Positions 13,001 through 24,200 of a stretch of 64,000 bases of DNA are shown piece after piece. How positions within the stretch are numbered: position 1 is the stretch's first letter; each line of letters starts with the position of its first letter. Below the pieces are notes generated by a model. The model was not told where the DNA came from and made no database searches. It was given only the letters and a program-made list of their open reading frames with translations. A program made the position numbers and the translations under genes. Origin of the DNA: Acridotheres tristis (Eukaryota > Chordata > Aves > Passeriformes > Sturnidae); NCBI GenBank assembly GCA_037013685.1, contig CM072894.1, positions 6,884,841 to 6,948,840 on the forward strand. Reading direction: 5' to 3'.

Positions 13001-14699
13001 GGTACCAAACACACAAGGTATTATTTCATCCTACAAGTCAATACCAAAGTCAGAGTGGTGGGCAGTGCCCTCGTTTTTAAAGTGGAAACAATTATAGCAG
13101 AAATTGAGATTTCCTCATAGGATTTTATGATTCAGAAAAACAATTCATGCCATATAAACAAAAATTCTTCCAGCCTAAAAGCATGTGCATCAGTTTTGTA
13201 GAATGATAATCCCAAAATGGTAAATGGAAATAAAGATTTATAGTAGAAATTAATCTTAGATTTTTTATTCATGTTACTAATCAGAAGTTGTGCAGTATGT
13301 AAACGTCATATATAATAAAGGGAATGAAATATGTTTTATTAGCTGGATTTTGCCAGAACAATACCATTTATATAAATGGTTTGTCTCAGCTAGAAAGAAT
13401 TCAGCGCCGTTCTCAGAGGAATATTTGTTCTATGCAAATCAAGCTGGATGTAGAGGACTCCAACCAAATTGGATGCAGAAATAAGCTATAGCATCTCTTG
13501 CTGCATCAATCTTGTTTCCCAACACCCGCAGCCTCTCAGCACTATCCGTGTGTGAGGCAGTGTCCAGGCACGCTGGATCCCTGGCAGACACTCAAGGACT
13601 CAATCAGACACGGAATTTCTCCGTGACTGCACCCACTGGCAAGCTCTGCCTAGCTGGGCTCCTTCTCGTCAGCTTCCCCGCCTAGGGTCACTCGAGGCCA
13701 CAGGGAGCTGGCTCAGAACAGGCTTCTGCCTCACTTGGCCACAGTGGGAAAAAGGGTGGAGAGGCTCTCAGGTATCTTTCTTGTGCATGAGAAGCCAGCT
13801 GCTCCTTCCACTGGGACCTCGTGGCTTTGGGGGAAATGGTTTAGATTCCTTTAGTTTCCTCTCACCATGTGGTTTTTTCCCCCTGGCAATAAGCACCTGC
13901 ACTTGGCCACATCTCTGCCTGCCTCAGGAAGAGGAAAGTGCAGGAATGGCCAGAGCTTCTCCTGCTCCTTCTTAATGCACTTCTTCAGGGTGTGACCTTA
14001 TCTTTTTGCATGTGTGGTGTTCCTTCGTAATCAGATGGTCCATTTGTTGGGCAGAAAGCACCTTGCTATTTATTTGGGATTCACTGCCTATGCATAGAGT
14101 GAGGTCAAAAGGGAACACTGTGATAATTCTGGCTTGCAACCTGTTCTGAGCGAGCTTAGCAGTGCTTAGTAGCAAGTCCATGATTGCTGCTACGTCTTTA
14201 TCAGCTCTAGGAGATACCAAGTCCTGTTGGAAAATCTCCAAGGACCTGAACATATACAAAAAAAAAAAAAAAGAAAATCCAGATCTTATAGTTAATTTCA
14301 TTACTAATTTTTATTATATTTTAATTTTTTTATGTTTTAAAAGCCACTTATTAGATTGTATTTTGCATTTGTCCATCTTGCCTATCCTGTTGTTGATTAT
14401 GGAATTGAGGGATAGCCTTCCAGAAATTAGGTGCTGCATAACTTTGAATAAGTTGTCTTCTGTTCCTATTTCTTTGATAGCCTGTGTGGAGCAGGGAGGA
14501 GGTGCTGGGGTGGAAGGGGAGAGCACATGAGTGACAAGTGTTTTTTATAGAGAGATAGAAACTAAAATCATCTTCAGGAGGATGGAGTCCTGCAGGACAT
14601 CAGCAGGATGAGGTATAGTGGGGCTTGGGAGTTTTTAAGATGTTCTTCTCAAGCATATTCACAAACAGTGTTTATACCAGCAAAGAAATATGTGATAAA
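10023..14699. other. Unique non-coding sequence
   Basis: No gene, RNA or mobile element is recognisable. The 11040-11330 and 13500-13980 parts are visibly richer in G+C but contain few CpG and no promoter-like island. A minus-strand open frame at 13972-14301 has protein-like composition but runs into the A15 tract at 14258-14272 and matches no family that I know. Confidence 0.55.
14258..14272. repeat. A15 homopolymer
   Basis: Fifteen consecutive A followed by gaaaa. It could be a retro-insertion tail, but the preceding 250 bases do not resemble any element or gene transcript that I recognise. Confidence 0.9.
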
Positions 14700-14785
14700 T
14701 GAAATATGGAAATATATGAAATATATGAAATATATTATATATATATATATATATAATATATATTATATGTTTCATATAAATGAAA
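14700..14785. repeat. AT microsatellite with 60-bp near-palindrome
   Basis: An (AT)n core at about 14735-14770 is bracketed by atgaaatatatg on the left and atatgtttcat on the right. As a result 14716-14775 closely resembles its own reverse complement, apart from a few mismatches. Such DNA can extrude a cruciform and is prone to deletion. Confidence 0.85.
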
Positions 14786-17700
14786 TAATGGAAATATAAG
14801 GACTATGATAATTCAAAATAACACCTTCTTAAGAGGAATTTGGAAAATTGCTGGATTTGTGTGTCTCTTTCTTTTGTTCTTATGGCCTCTATTGCTTTTG
14901 GTTCTTTTCAAGATAGATGAGTTGATTTTTGATGACCCGCTTTGGGTGAGAGACAAGCATGCCAGAAGTCCTTAAAAACATTAATTTAATGACACTATTC
15001 TCCCCAGATCACTAGAACTGGCAGGGCACAATGTGTAGCAAAAAATATTCCTTTTTCAGCTACAATTACATTTTGTGTAAACACAGACCTCCAGGTCTCA
15101 AGTATCTGTCCTGGATGAAATATAAATTGGATAATTTACAAGATTTTATTTTCGAGGGAAGTCGATAGGATGAAAAAACACAGTTGTTTCAAAGTTTTGC
15201 CTTGAGTAACCACCACTAAATAGAACAATTGCCTCTGGAAAAGGGGACAAGCTTTGGAACTTGCTCTCTCACCTGGCTCACCCAAAGCAATGTGCCTGCA
15301 CAGGTTGGGTGAGCAGTGGGTGCTGCATCAGCCCTGTAATTCTAACCCAGGCTCCAGGGAAAGTGCAGCTTCTCCAGCTTCAGTGCAGATGTTTTCCATA
15401 CAGGAAGCCTCTAATCCAAACTTTCCCTCCTCTCCTCTTGCTGGCCTCATATGGCCTTGTTGTGCTCTTTGCTCATTCTGAAACAATTATATACATTTGA
15501 ATGGCAGCCAGATCGATTGCAGCCTGTTTTTCAAAAATTAACCTGTTGTTCTGACAATTGCATTTAGCAGAACATTCAGATTAACCAGGATGAAGGTAGA
15601 AAATAATTTAATTTTTCTTGTTAATGAGCTTAAGTGTGAAAATCCACTAAGTAAGTCCTCTTTCTTCTTCAGCCATTTCCCATGGGTCCCACACTTTGCC
15701 ACAAACTGTATATATGTATGTCTTTATTCATACTAGAAAATTTCCAGATTGCACCAAGGAGGTTTTGCCAAAGCATTTCTCTGAAGTGCTTCTACTTCTA
15801 AAAAAAATCAAGGTGAACCCTGAAAGATGCTGTACAGCACTTTGCTTGTGTTATAACTTGTAAAGCCCAATTCAACAAACCAGTTTTCCTGTGATGAAAT
15901 ATTATATTCTTGCTTTGAAGTGACAGGGAGACATGAATTGCTTAAAAAGTTTCATAGCAGAGCTCAAGAGTTTTTTTCAAGGACTCACATATTCCTTGTG
16001 TTTGCACAATTAAGAGACAGATTTTTTTTTTTTCTGGTGCCAAAACACACAGGAAAGTACACATAATTTACTGGAATACAATGGGATAAGGGAACCTTCT
16101 GAAGTATTTTATTTAGGTTTCTGTTCTGGTTTATATTTGCAGCTCTTTTTTTAGTGTTTTTTTTCTGGAAATTGGAATGGATCTGAACATGTACTATCCC
16201 AAAATTTATAGAGTCTGTGAGCATGTGTGTGGCGTGGGTGGCTTTGCTGGATCCACAGAAGGAAACTTTTGCATGTATTAAGATGTTAAGTTTCACAACT
16301 GCTTTGAAGGTGAGCAGGAACAATCTCAGTACTTGATTGATTAATGTTTAATGGCCACTATCAATCATATATTTTTTAATTTGCAGATTTCTAATTTGCC
16401 CACTGTGTGGCTTAGTCAGAACATGTTCTATGCAAACTAGGGATTTATTAAAAATCCCAAACACTCCACGTCTGTTTGTTCCCTCCCTTTGTGCTACACA
16501 AAGACACAATAACACCATTATATCTATTTGTTCCCATGGAGGTTCCAAGACACCAATAAGAGAGGATCTACATTACATAAAGGTCATAAAACACATCTCC
16601 AACACATGGGCTCCCTTGAAACACCATTACACCTTCAGGCTGTGTCTGTATGACCAAATCCAAGCGTGCCTGGAAACATTTCTGAGTCCTGGGCTGCAAA
16701 CATCTGTGCTGGTGAAGAGAGCTTTGCCTGGCTTGAACTCATCCTTTTACAATCAGTGCTGTACCCAAACAATTCCTGGGCACTTTTTGGGGTTTTGGTG
16801 GTGGCCATTCCCTCCAGGCAGGCCTCCTGGATCCTCTTCTTGTGGAGACTGAAAGCAGTTGTTCAGCACTGGCACAGACCATCCCAGTCCACTTAGACCC
16901 AAACACAGTCTCAGGCCAAGCTCATTTACTGGATCAGGTGTTGCCAGAAGAACTTCTACAAGAACCAGAAGAAACTGATATTTCCCCATGCCTTGTGCTG
17001 TGTTGGAAGGTTATTTTGGAAACAAGAAAACCCAACACCTAGTCTCTTGGACAAGGAACATCTGCTTCTTTGTGATTTTTATAATATCAGCTATCATACC
17101 AAACTAACACAGGGTTCTCTCTCCAACTTGGTTGCAACCAATCCCTCATTTTTAAGAACAGATTTTCAGCTGAAATAGTTCCATCTCGGCCTCTGTCCCA
17201 GTTTATTTCAGTTTCCCACAGACCTGCTGAGCTCCATTGTTGTTGCAAATGAGAAATAGGAAAAAACTACAATTATCCTGAAGTTTCAGGGCAAGATGTG
17301 TTTGAAAAAGAAACTCAATACTCTGGCTACACATTGGACCTCAAAAGGGTAGGTCACAGAGTACTGAAAAGAATAAAAATCACATAAAGTTTTAGTAGAA
17401 CTTTGGAGGTTCACAAAGTTATTAGAAATTCTCAGGAAGAAGGAAAATGTTGACTGACAGTTAACTGATTAAGGACATATTCTACCTCTGGTAAAAAAAA
17501 GAAATTGTTAAAGGAACAGATTGGCCACTTGGAGACTTCTGTCATAAACCAAATGACAAAAACCGCCCACAGAAGCCAGTGAAGAATCTAGTCTTGATAT
17601 GACAAAGCAGATGTACAAGCTTGTGATTTAAACAATACATTAATGTTTAAAATGTTTGCTATGTAGAAAATTCCCAGCTAAAGTCTAGTCTATTGACATG

Positions 17701-20356
17701 GAATGATTTGTGCCTCAGAGGTGGACAGAATTAGTGAGAATGTTTTTGATAGTGGAAGAAAATCCAAAACATAAGCAGTGTAAGAGAAAGAATTTACAGC
17801 GCAAAAAAAATTGGGTTATTTACACCAAGCTTCCTCCTAGAAAGGACACAAAGAGAAATATTTGTAATCACTAGCAGAAACCATTTTAAAAGAAAAAAAA
17901 GCAGAAGTTCTGCAGTGCTGCTGGCTGGCCTGCAGACCAAGGGGCAGTCAAATGCTTTTACCTACCACTCCTTTTGGTGCTAGCAGAAGTCAGAAACTCT
18001 GGAGCCAATAGCAGCATTTACAGTGTAAAGGTCCTTTTGGATCTTCTAAGCAGAGTTGTATTCAGTCCTTATTTTTTTTTGCTTTAGATTGCTCTCTGCC
18101 AATTTGTTATTTCTTATTTTCAGGATATGTCAGGATTGCTTATTTCTGCCTTTCACCGTTTTCTGTCTTTCATATCTTTTATTACTCCTGCGAATTGTTA
18201 CTCTATTTTTTTTTTCCAGAAGAATGATTTCCTCTCTTTCTGATTGCTCTTCTTTAACTGCTTCTCCATCTTCCTCCTAATCTCTGCCTGCCATATCTGC
18301 TTTTCCTCACAGAACTCCTTGTCCAAGTTTCCTTTCTCAAAGGTAAAAGAAATTAAAGTTAGAAACCATTTGTTCTAGTATTTTATAAATTATTTGTTCT
18401 TCTGTCTTGCACGTTATCTCTTCTCTCAAACACTTGTGTTCTGCTGTCTTTTTAATTTATAGATGCTTTTGTACAATCTCTCTTGAAAAATTCATTATAT
18501 GCAAAATCTCTTTCATGATCTTCGCTAACAGAATGGTGATTAATAACACGTTGGAATAAGTCAGAAGTGACTCAGAGTTTTGGAAAGCTGCAAAGTTTTG
18601 AATGCATTCTTGAGCGTGCAATGCAACCTTGCATGTCTGTTGCCTCTCAGAACTGGAATGCACGTAAGTCACACCATTGCAACTGAGAGATGAACCTTCC
18701 TTGTCACAGCAACAACTGTGAACAGACTATTGCACAAGGAAAACCAGTGCTTGGAGTTTGGTTTAATTGGCACCTTATAGGTACTGTCCTACCTGAGCAG
18801 TTTTGCTTTCAGTTGAAGGGAGAGGCTTCTTGACAGAGCTTTAAGACAGCAGTTTTCCAGATGGGATTTATTAAGAGCAGTGCACATGTGTATGGCCTAA
18901 TACAAGCCAAAATGAGACCTTCTTCAGCAGAAACCACAAACTGAAAAGTAGCCCTGTATGAGGGAATATTAAACCCAAAGACACCAAGCACCTGGCATCT
19001 GGTATTTATCTAAGCACTGCTTTTGGCTTCAGCTGCTAATCTCAGCAATATCTGGGAATCTGTTGAGAGAGTCCAGTTGTGACACACACCACAGTTTGGA
19101 TGACTAGTGGCTTTTCTTGTGGACAAAATTCTTCTTTTAATTAAGAAGGTCTGATGATGTTAGGTATGTATCATGAATGCCAGTAACATTTTCCCTTTGA
19201 TCTCAACGGGAAGTGTTCCCACTTCCAAGATGAAAAACATATCAAAAAAGACATTCCCCATTAAATAAATTTGCTGTCTGTAATGACCTAAAGTTCTACC
19301 AAGTATTACTTAACTTTCAGGTTTTGCTGCCTACCACCTTTCTGTTGGATAGTCTTAAACAGTACTGAAATTTGTCCTTGTGAATTTTTCAGTAATGACA
19401 TCAGGTCAAAGTAAACTTAGCATTGCTATCACAATAAAGCATTTCCCTGTGGTTCGCTAGAACAGTCTGAACCTGGCGTGTGTAACATTTTCTCTGTGGA
19501 ATGATTAATATCATGTGAGGCAATGGCTGAAATAATTACAGATGAAGGAAAAGGAGCTACAGCAAAGGAAATATGGCACTAATGACCAACTTAACAAAGT
19601 AAAACTGTGATACACCTCAGAAAACAGCTGGGCATCAGATGGAGAAAGCAGTAATCCCACCTCTGAAAAGGTCAGAAGACCTCTATTGCCCAAATAGGTT
19701 TTTCCCTGTCTAGACATCTCTGTTCTGTCATCCTTGCAGCCTGCAGTGCATCAGCTCTGGGGTTTCCCACTGCAGTGCAGCTGCCCACGAGGTAGCCAAT
19801 GACCAGAAATGTTCTGGAGTCATAAAGAGCAAAATGTGCCTGGACCTTGCAGTGTCTGAAGGGACTCAGGATTGTGGGCTGTGCAGTGGTTAGGGACACT
19901 TGAATGCTGTGGTATTTTCTGCCAGGCCTCTCATTACTCCAGATACAGCAGCCCAGTCTGTACAGCTTTGCTTCCTTGTCACCACATTTCAAATTGTCTT
20001 GACTTGACTGTTATAACTTAAAATTATTTTTTCATTCTTGAACTCAAGTGATCTTACACTTCAAGGGGTTTGTGTACTTTCCTGCCCCTAATGTTCTGAC
20101 TTACTAGAGAGCATCTACACTTATAAGTAGTTAATTCTATTTTAGTGAATGTCACTGACTACAAGATTTTATACTTAAAACCTTCCTGTTAAAGACCCGA
20201 GAGGGCACTGGATGTGCTAAGATATGTGCTTGTAACAGTAATAATTATATTTTGTGGTTTTTCTGTTTAATGTTTCACCTGACCTTTTTCAACTTGAATT
20301 TTTACTTTGTATAAAGAACTAAGAAGTTACATTTATATTTTTTAAAAAAATTATAG
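14786..20356. other. Non-coding sequence, no element recognised
   Basis: Several T-rich stretches occur (near 16020, 18070 and 18190). The longest open frame, 16430-16852 plus, begins with ATG but has no recognisable motif and no splice or promoter support. I see no CR1 copy here. Confidence 0.55.
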
Positions 20357-20461
20357 CCGTGTGTCTCTCAGCTGGTCTGATCAGCACTACTCAAACTGCC
20401 AAGAGTAGGAGGAAAAATCCCAGTAAGAAATCACCTGAAATCAGGGAGTCACCATGGCAAG
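20357..20461 (+). CDS. Candidate internal coding exon, unidentified
   Basis: I do not recognise a gene here, and this is a weak exon hypothesis. The segment is preceded by ttatag (an acceptor AG, but with an A-rich, poor pyrimidine tract) and followed by a strong donor, caag/gtaggt. It is 105 bases long, exactly 35 codons' worth, with the same phase at both ends (two bases, 34 codons, one base), so it could be skipped without a frame change. The open frame reads from GTG at 20359. It includes LISTTQTAK, which resembles the end of an immunoglobulin-type domain, then a very basic stretch, SRRKNPSKKSPEIRE. The frame stays open past the donor to 20652, so openness alone is not evidence. Chance is a real alternative. 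Confidence 0.2.
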
Positions 20462-20924
20462 GTAGGTTGCCAAGTAGTCACTTCTTTGACCCTGGTCGGC
20501 TGGTATTGGTCATTCTTTGTAAGGCTCCAAGGCAGATCTGGAGGTTTTTAGTGCTGGCCCAGCCCCAGAGCAATGAGCATTGTCAGCTCAGCAATGCACA
20601 GGTCTCTGCACACCCCGCCAGTGTCTGTCAGAGGTGGAAACAAGTGAGATAAATGGAAATTGTCTTCAATTCCCTCTGCTTAGTTTGTGATTTTGGTTCT
20701 GAAAGGCAGATTCTTCAAAATATAGTTCTTTTGATTTGAGTCAATTTATTCAGCTGCTTTAATGAGGTGCCAAGAGTAAAGATGTTTAACACACATCATT
20801 CAACGAATATGGGTGAGATTTTACTGAGGTTTTGGATTCAGATGGCAGGAGTTTATAAACTAAGGTTATTTCATAGGTTTAGAAATAGGCAACAGCAGGG
20901 TTTGGTGCCGTGGTTCAGCTGAGG

Positions 20925-20990
20925 TGAGGACTTGATGATCTTGGAGGTCTCTTCCAACCTAATTATACTGTGATACTGTAATAGTTCTAG
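20925..20990 (+). mobile_element. CR1 LINE 3'-end fragment
   Basis: The sequence runs gacttgatgatcttggagg, then tctcttccaacct, and ends with decayed gtgatactg repeats. This is the conserved 3' end of CR1, whose tail is made of short repeats of the attctgtg type. Only about 65 bases are recognisable. The 100 bases before it may belong to the same insertion but are too decayed to call. Confidence 0.8.
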
Positions 20991-21083
20991 TTTATGTCCT
21001 GTAGAGGACTGGTGAAATAAAGCTTTAGCTTAAGGCTAAAAATAAGGGTCAGTGCTTTAACTGAGAGGAGCCTCAAAAGTAGA

Positions 21084-21098
21084 TTTTTTTTTTTTTTT
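21084..21098. repeat. T15 homopolymer
   Basis: Fifteen consecutive T. On the minus strand this is an A15 tract that could mark the tail of a retro-insertion lying to its right, but no element body is recognisable there. Confidence 0.9.
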
Positions 21099-21172
21099 CA
21101 GAATGATTATAGATTTTATTTAGGACCCAATGAGTTTATTCTCTCTCTAGTGGTAGCAGTTGCTGGCCTGTG

Positions 21173-21206
21173 ATTAAGGTTAGGCTAAGATTATCATTAG
21201 GGTTAA
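21173..21206. repeat. Degenerate telomere-like TTAGGG patch (weak)
   Basis: A 34-base stretch contains ttaagg, ttaggc, ctaaga and ttagggttaa units, resembling a decayed interstitial TTAGGG repeat. There are too few units to exclude chance. Confidence 0.25.
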
Positions 21207-24200
21207 CTTTAGTGCATACAAGGGCCAAGGAGCAGCTCCATGTGAAGCTGCTTGCCTAGTTTTGTGTCACAATGTTGGATTTATAACTAATTCCATTGGC
21301 CAGAGAGGATGATCAGTTAGGTTCAAATTTGTATTTTAACTGGCAGTGTTTAAGGAGCTTGAACTGCAAAAACTTAAATATGTTTCCCTCTCACAGAAAA
21401 AGAACAAATGCCAATAGAAACACCCTAATTAGGTTCTTTTAGTTGCCAAGAATTTCAGATTAGAGGAAAATCAGTATATTACTGGATTGAAAGTAGTGTT
21501 CAGACAAGTCACATGCTGCAGAACTATACGTCCATGAAAGGGAAAAGCTGTCCACGTGGATAAATCAGGCCCCTTGCCTGAATCCAGTCTCTCTAGTGTA
21601 TCTGCAATGCTATGGTTAAAGACTCAGGCCAGCAAGGACCTAACCAGTATGGTGAAACCCTTGGGAAGCCATGGGGGTGGATGTGAACCAGTGCCAAACC
21701 CGGCTCTTGTGATGGAGTAACCGGTTTGTGGATAAATACAGGACAACGATTAGGGGTCACAGTTTCCCTTGCTGGGGGAACTAAGAATTAACTTTTGAAT
21801 TAGCAACACCGTGTTGTAGCTAATGAGTTTTCAGGAGCTAATGGCTGTGGGTTGACAGTGTCAGCAAGGGTTGGTACTATGGGGTTAAACGTGAGAGATA
21901 GAAAAAGATGTTCCTAACACAGGCTTAGTCACAGCTCCTTGGCTTTCCTCTCTGACCATTTCTGCCTGACCAGAGATCTTAAGCTCAGGGCTAGCTGTAG
22001 TGCTGGCACATGGCCTAGAAGGGCTTTTGGATCAATGCTGCATACTAGGGAGCAGCCCTGGGGATTTCATGCGGGAAGGAGTTGCTGTGAGTCACACTGC
22101 TCTGCTATCTCGAGCCTATCTCATCTGGAGTAAAGGGGAGGAGGGGCGCCAAGGTTAGGCAATGGCCTGATGTTGTCTGAGTGAAAATGCAGATTTAGAA
22201 CTTGTGCTGAGAGGGCCAAGTGTATTTGTGTCAGACAGGACTTGCAAAAATTGCCATTTTATGCACGTAGCCAACTTTTATAATTTCTTCAGTGAATACA
22301 GAAGAAAGATTTCACTAGAAATATTGCTGTTTTGGATATGTGATATTCCCTTCCCAAAGCAGCAATACTAGTCAAATGTAACCAGTCTTCACATTTATGT
22401 GAATTATCTTGAAAATTTCTGTGGTATTAGATAATTATTTACAGCTATTAGTATTATAGTTTTTATGTAGTTAAATTGTGTTATAAGACTATTAAGTCAG
22501 AGGATTAGGGGCAGGTTTACACTCTGTAGTGTTAACCTGAGACAAAAGTTCTCCTCTGTGTGGGTATTGTGTTTCTCCATGTGGATGCATTAGAATTTCT
22601 GTGTCAGATGGGTGATGGAGTACAACCCTCTTGCTTCACTATAAGAAGAATGATTGGCTTAGGAAGCAATTTTGAGGAAGAAGTTTTTCCTCTTCCTATT
22701 CTTGAGATAAACAACATAATTTAGCAGCAGAAGAAGAGTTCTCACCATAATCCCTTCTCACAATAAACAGACTTATCTTGTTTCTTGAGTTAAATTTGCA
22801 CCAATAAACATACAATGGGTTCCCACAAGAACATGCCCAAGGCATTCCTCCACATTCTAAAATCATCCTAAAAACTATCTGAAAAATGAAGTTTCTAACC
22901 CTAAGGATGTCCAAAGTACTCCTAAGCATCTGTAACCTCAGAGTTACTATTCACTATAATTTTATTCTGTTTTATGAAGGGATAAAATCTTTTATCACTT
23001 TGATGACACTATGGTAGAAAAGAGAAAAGTTGCTGTGAGTGAAATGCAGAAGCAAGTGGTAAGATTTTAGACATATGTAAGAACAGTGTTCATGTTGACA
23101 ATAGTGGAAATATTCAAATGTATAAGATTTTGTTCATAAAATATCAATGTGGCTGATAATTAACTGTAATGCTGCAAAAGGTCAATTAGATATTTATTAC
23201 AAAATAGGTCCTATTACAGGCTAGTCCCTCAAAATCAAACTGTTCACAATTTTCCATATGTTATTTTGGTGCCAAAAGGTTCAGATGATGCTAAAATACT
23301 CATGTTTTCTGTGGCACATAATTTTTCTTGCCTTGCTCCTAACCATGTAATCTCACTCCATTCAGACCTCCCTTCTTTTCTGAGCAGTTTTGTAGCACTT
23401 GGCATGCCTTTTATATTTTAATTGTATCCTAAGATGATGGCATAGCTGGTAGTAAATGCTTCAGTTTTTTCCATAGCTGCACAGAAAGCTGGCATTTTCT
23501 GCAGTTTAGGGAAATTAGACAGTCAAATCCCAATAAATTTCAGTGGATACTGGACACAGAACTGACTCTGCTGCTTTGAAAATCTCAAGAGACTTACAAT
23601 TCTCTTTGCTTTTACTAAGTAAATATATCAATCTTTTTAAGTGAGATATTTAGAAATAAACTGAAACACCTGTTCTGAATAGATCTAATTATTAGAAAAA
23701 TCTAGCAGCATAGGTCTTGTGCAGTGTCCATACTCTCTTTTCCATCACTCCTCCCTTTGTAAATTAAGGACCTGAGGAGCCAGCAACTGAAGTCAATGGA
23801 AAGTGAAGCTGCTGAGCAACTCTGTAAACAAACTCTCACAGCTCAGTGAGGTATTCACAGAAAAGCATCCAAAAATGTGCTTTCTGTTTGTGCAGTGTCT
23901 AAGTGCTCCATGGCTGATACCAGCTCTAAGTCCAACTGCAGAGCACTCTGGAACAAAGGGAGGTGTGTTAGCCATGGGGCTCTTTCAGCCTCCCAGCCCT
24001 CAGGTGTGCAGCAAAAAAAAACTGTAATGTCAGCATGGGCAGTCTCCAGCTCCAAAAAAGAGGCATGAATAGTTACAGGTGCTCATTAATTCCAAACCAA
24101 GACTAAGGCAGAACATGACTTCTTTTTCCCAGAAGTTTTCACTGCTTTTTCTTTCACAAAGTTTAATATATGCTGTAGGATATATTCACATCAATTTGTG

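Noticed and set aside
13972..14301. 109-codon minus-strand frame that looks protein-like
   Set aside because: Its start lies beyond an A15/T15 tract that adds a run of Phe. I recognise no family, and no retrogene structure is visible.
16430..16852. 140-codon plus-strand open frame from an ATG
   Set aside because: There is no family resemblance, its composition is ordinary, and it lacks any promoter or splice context.
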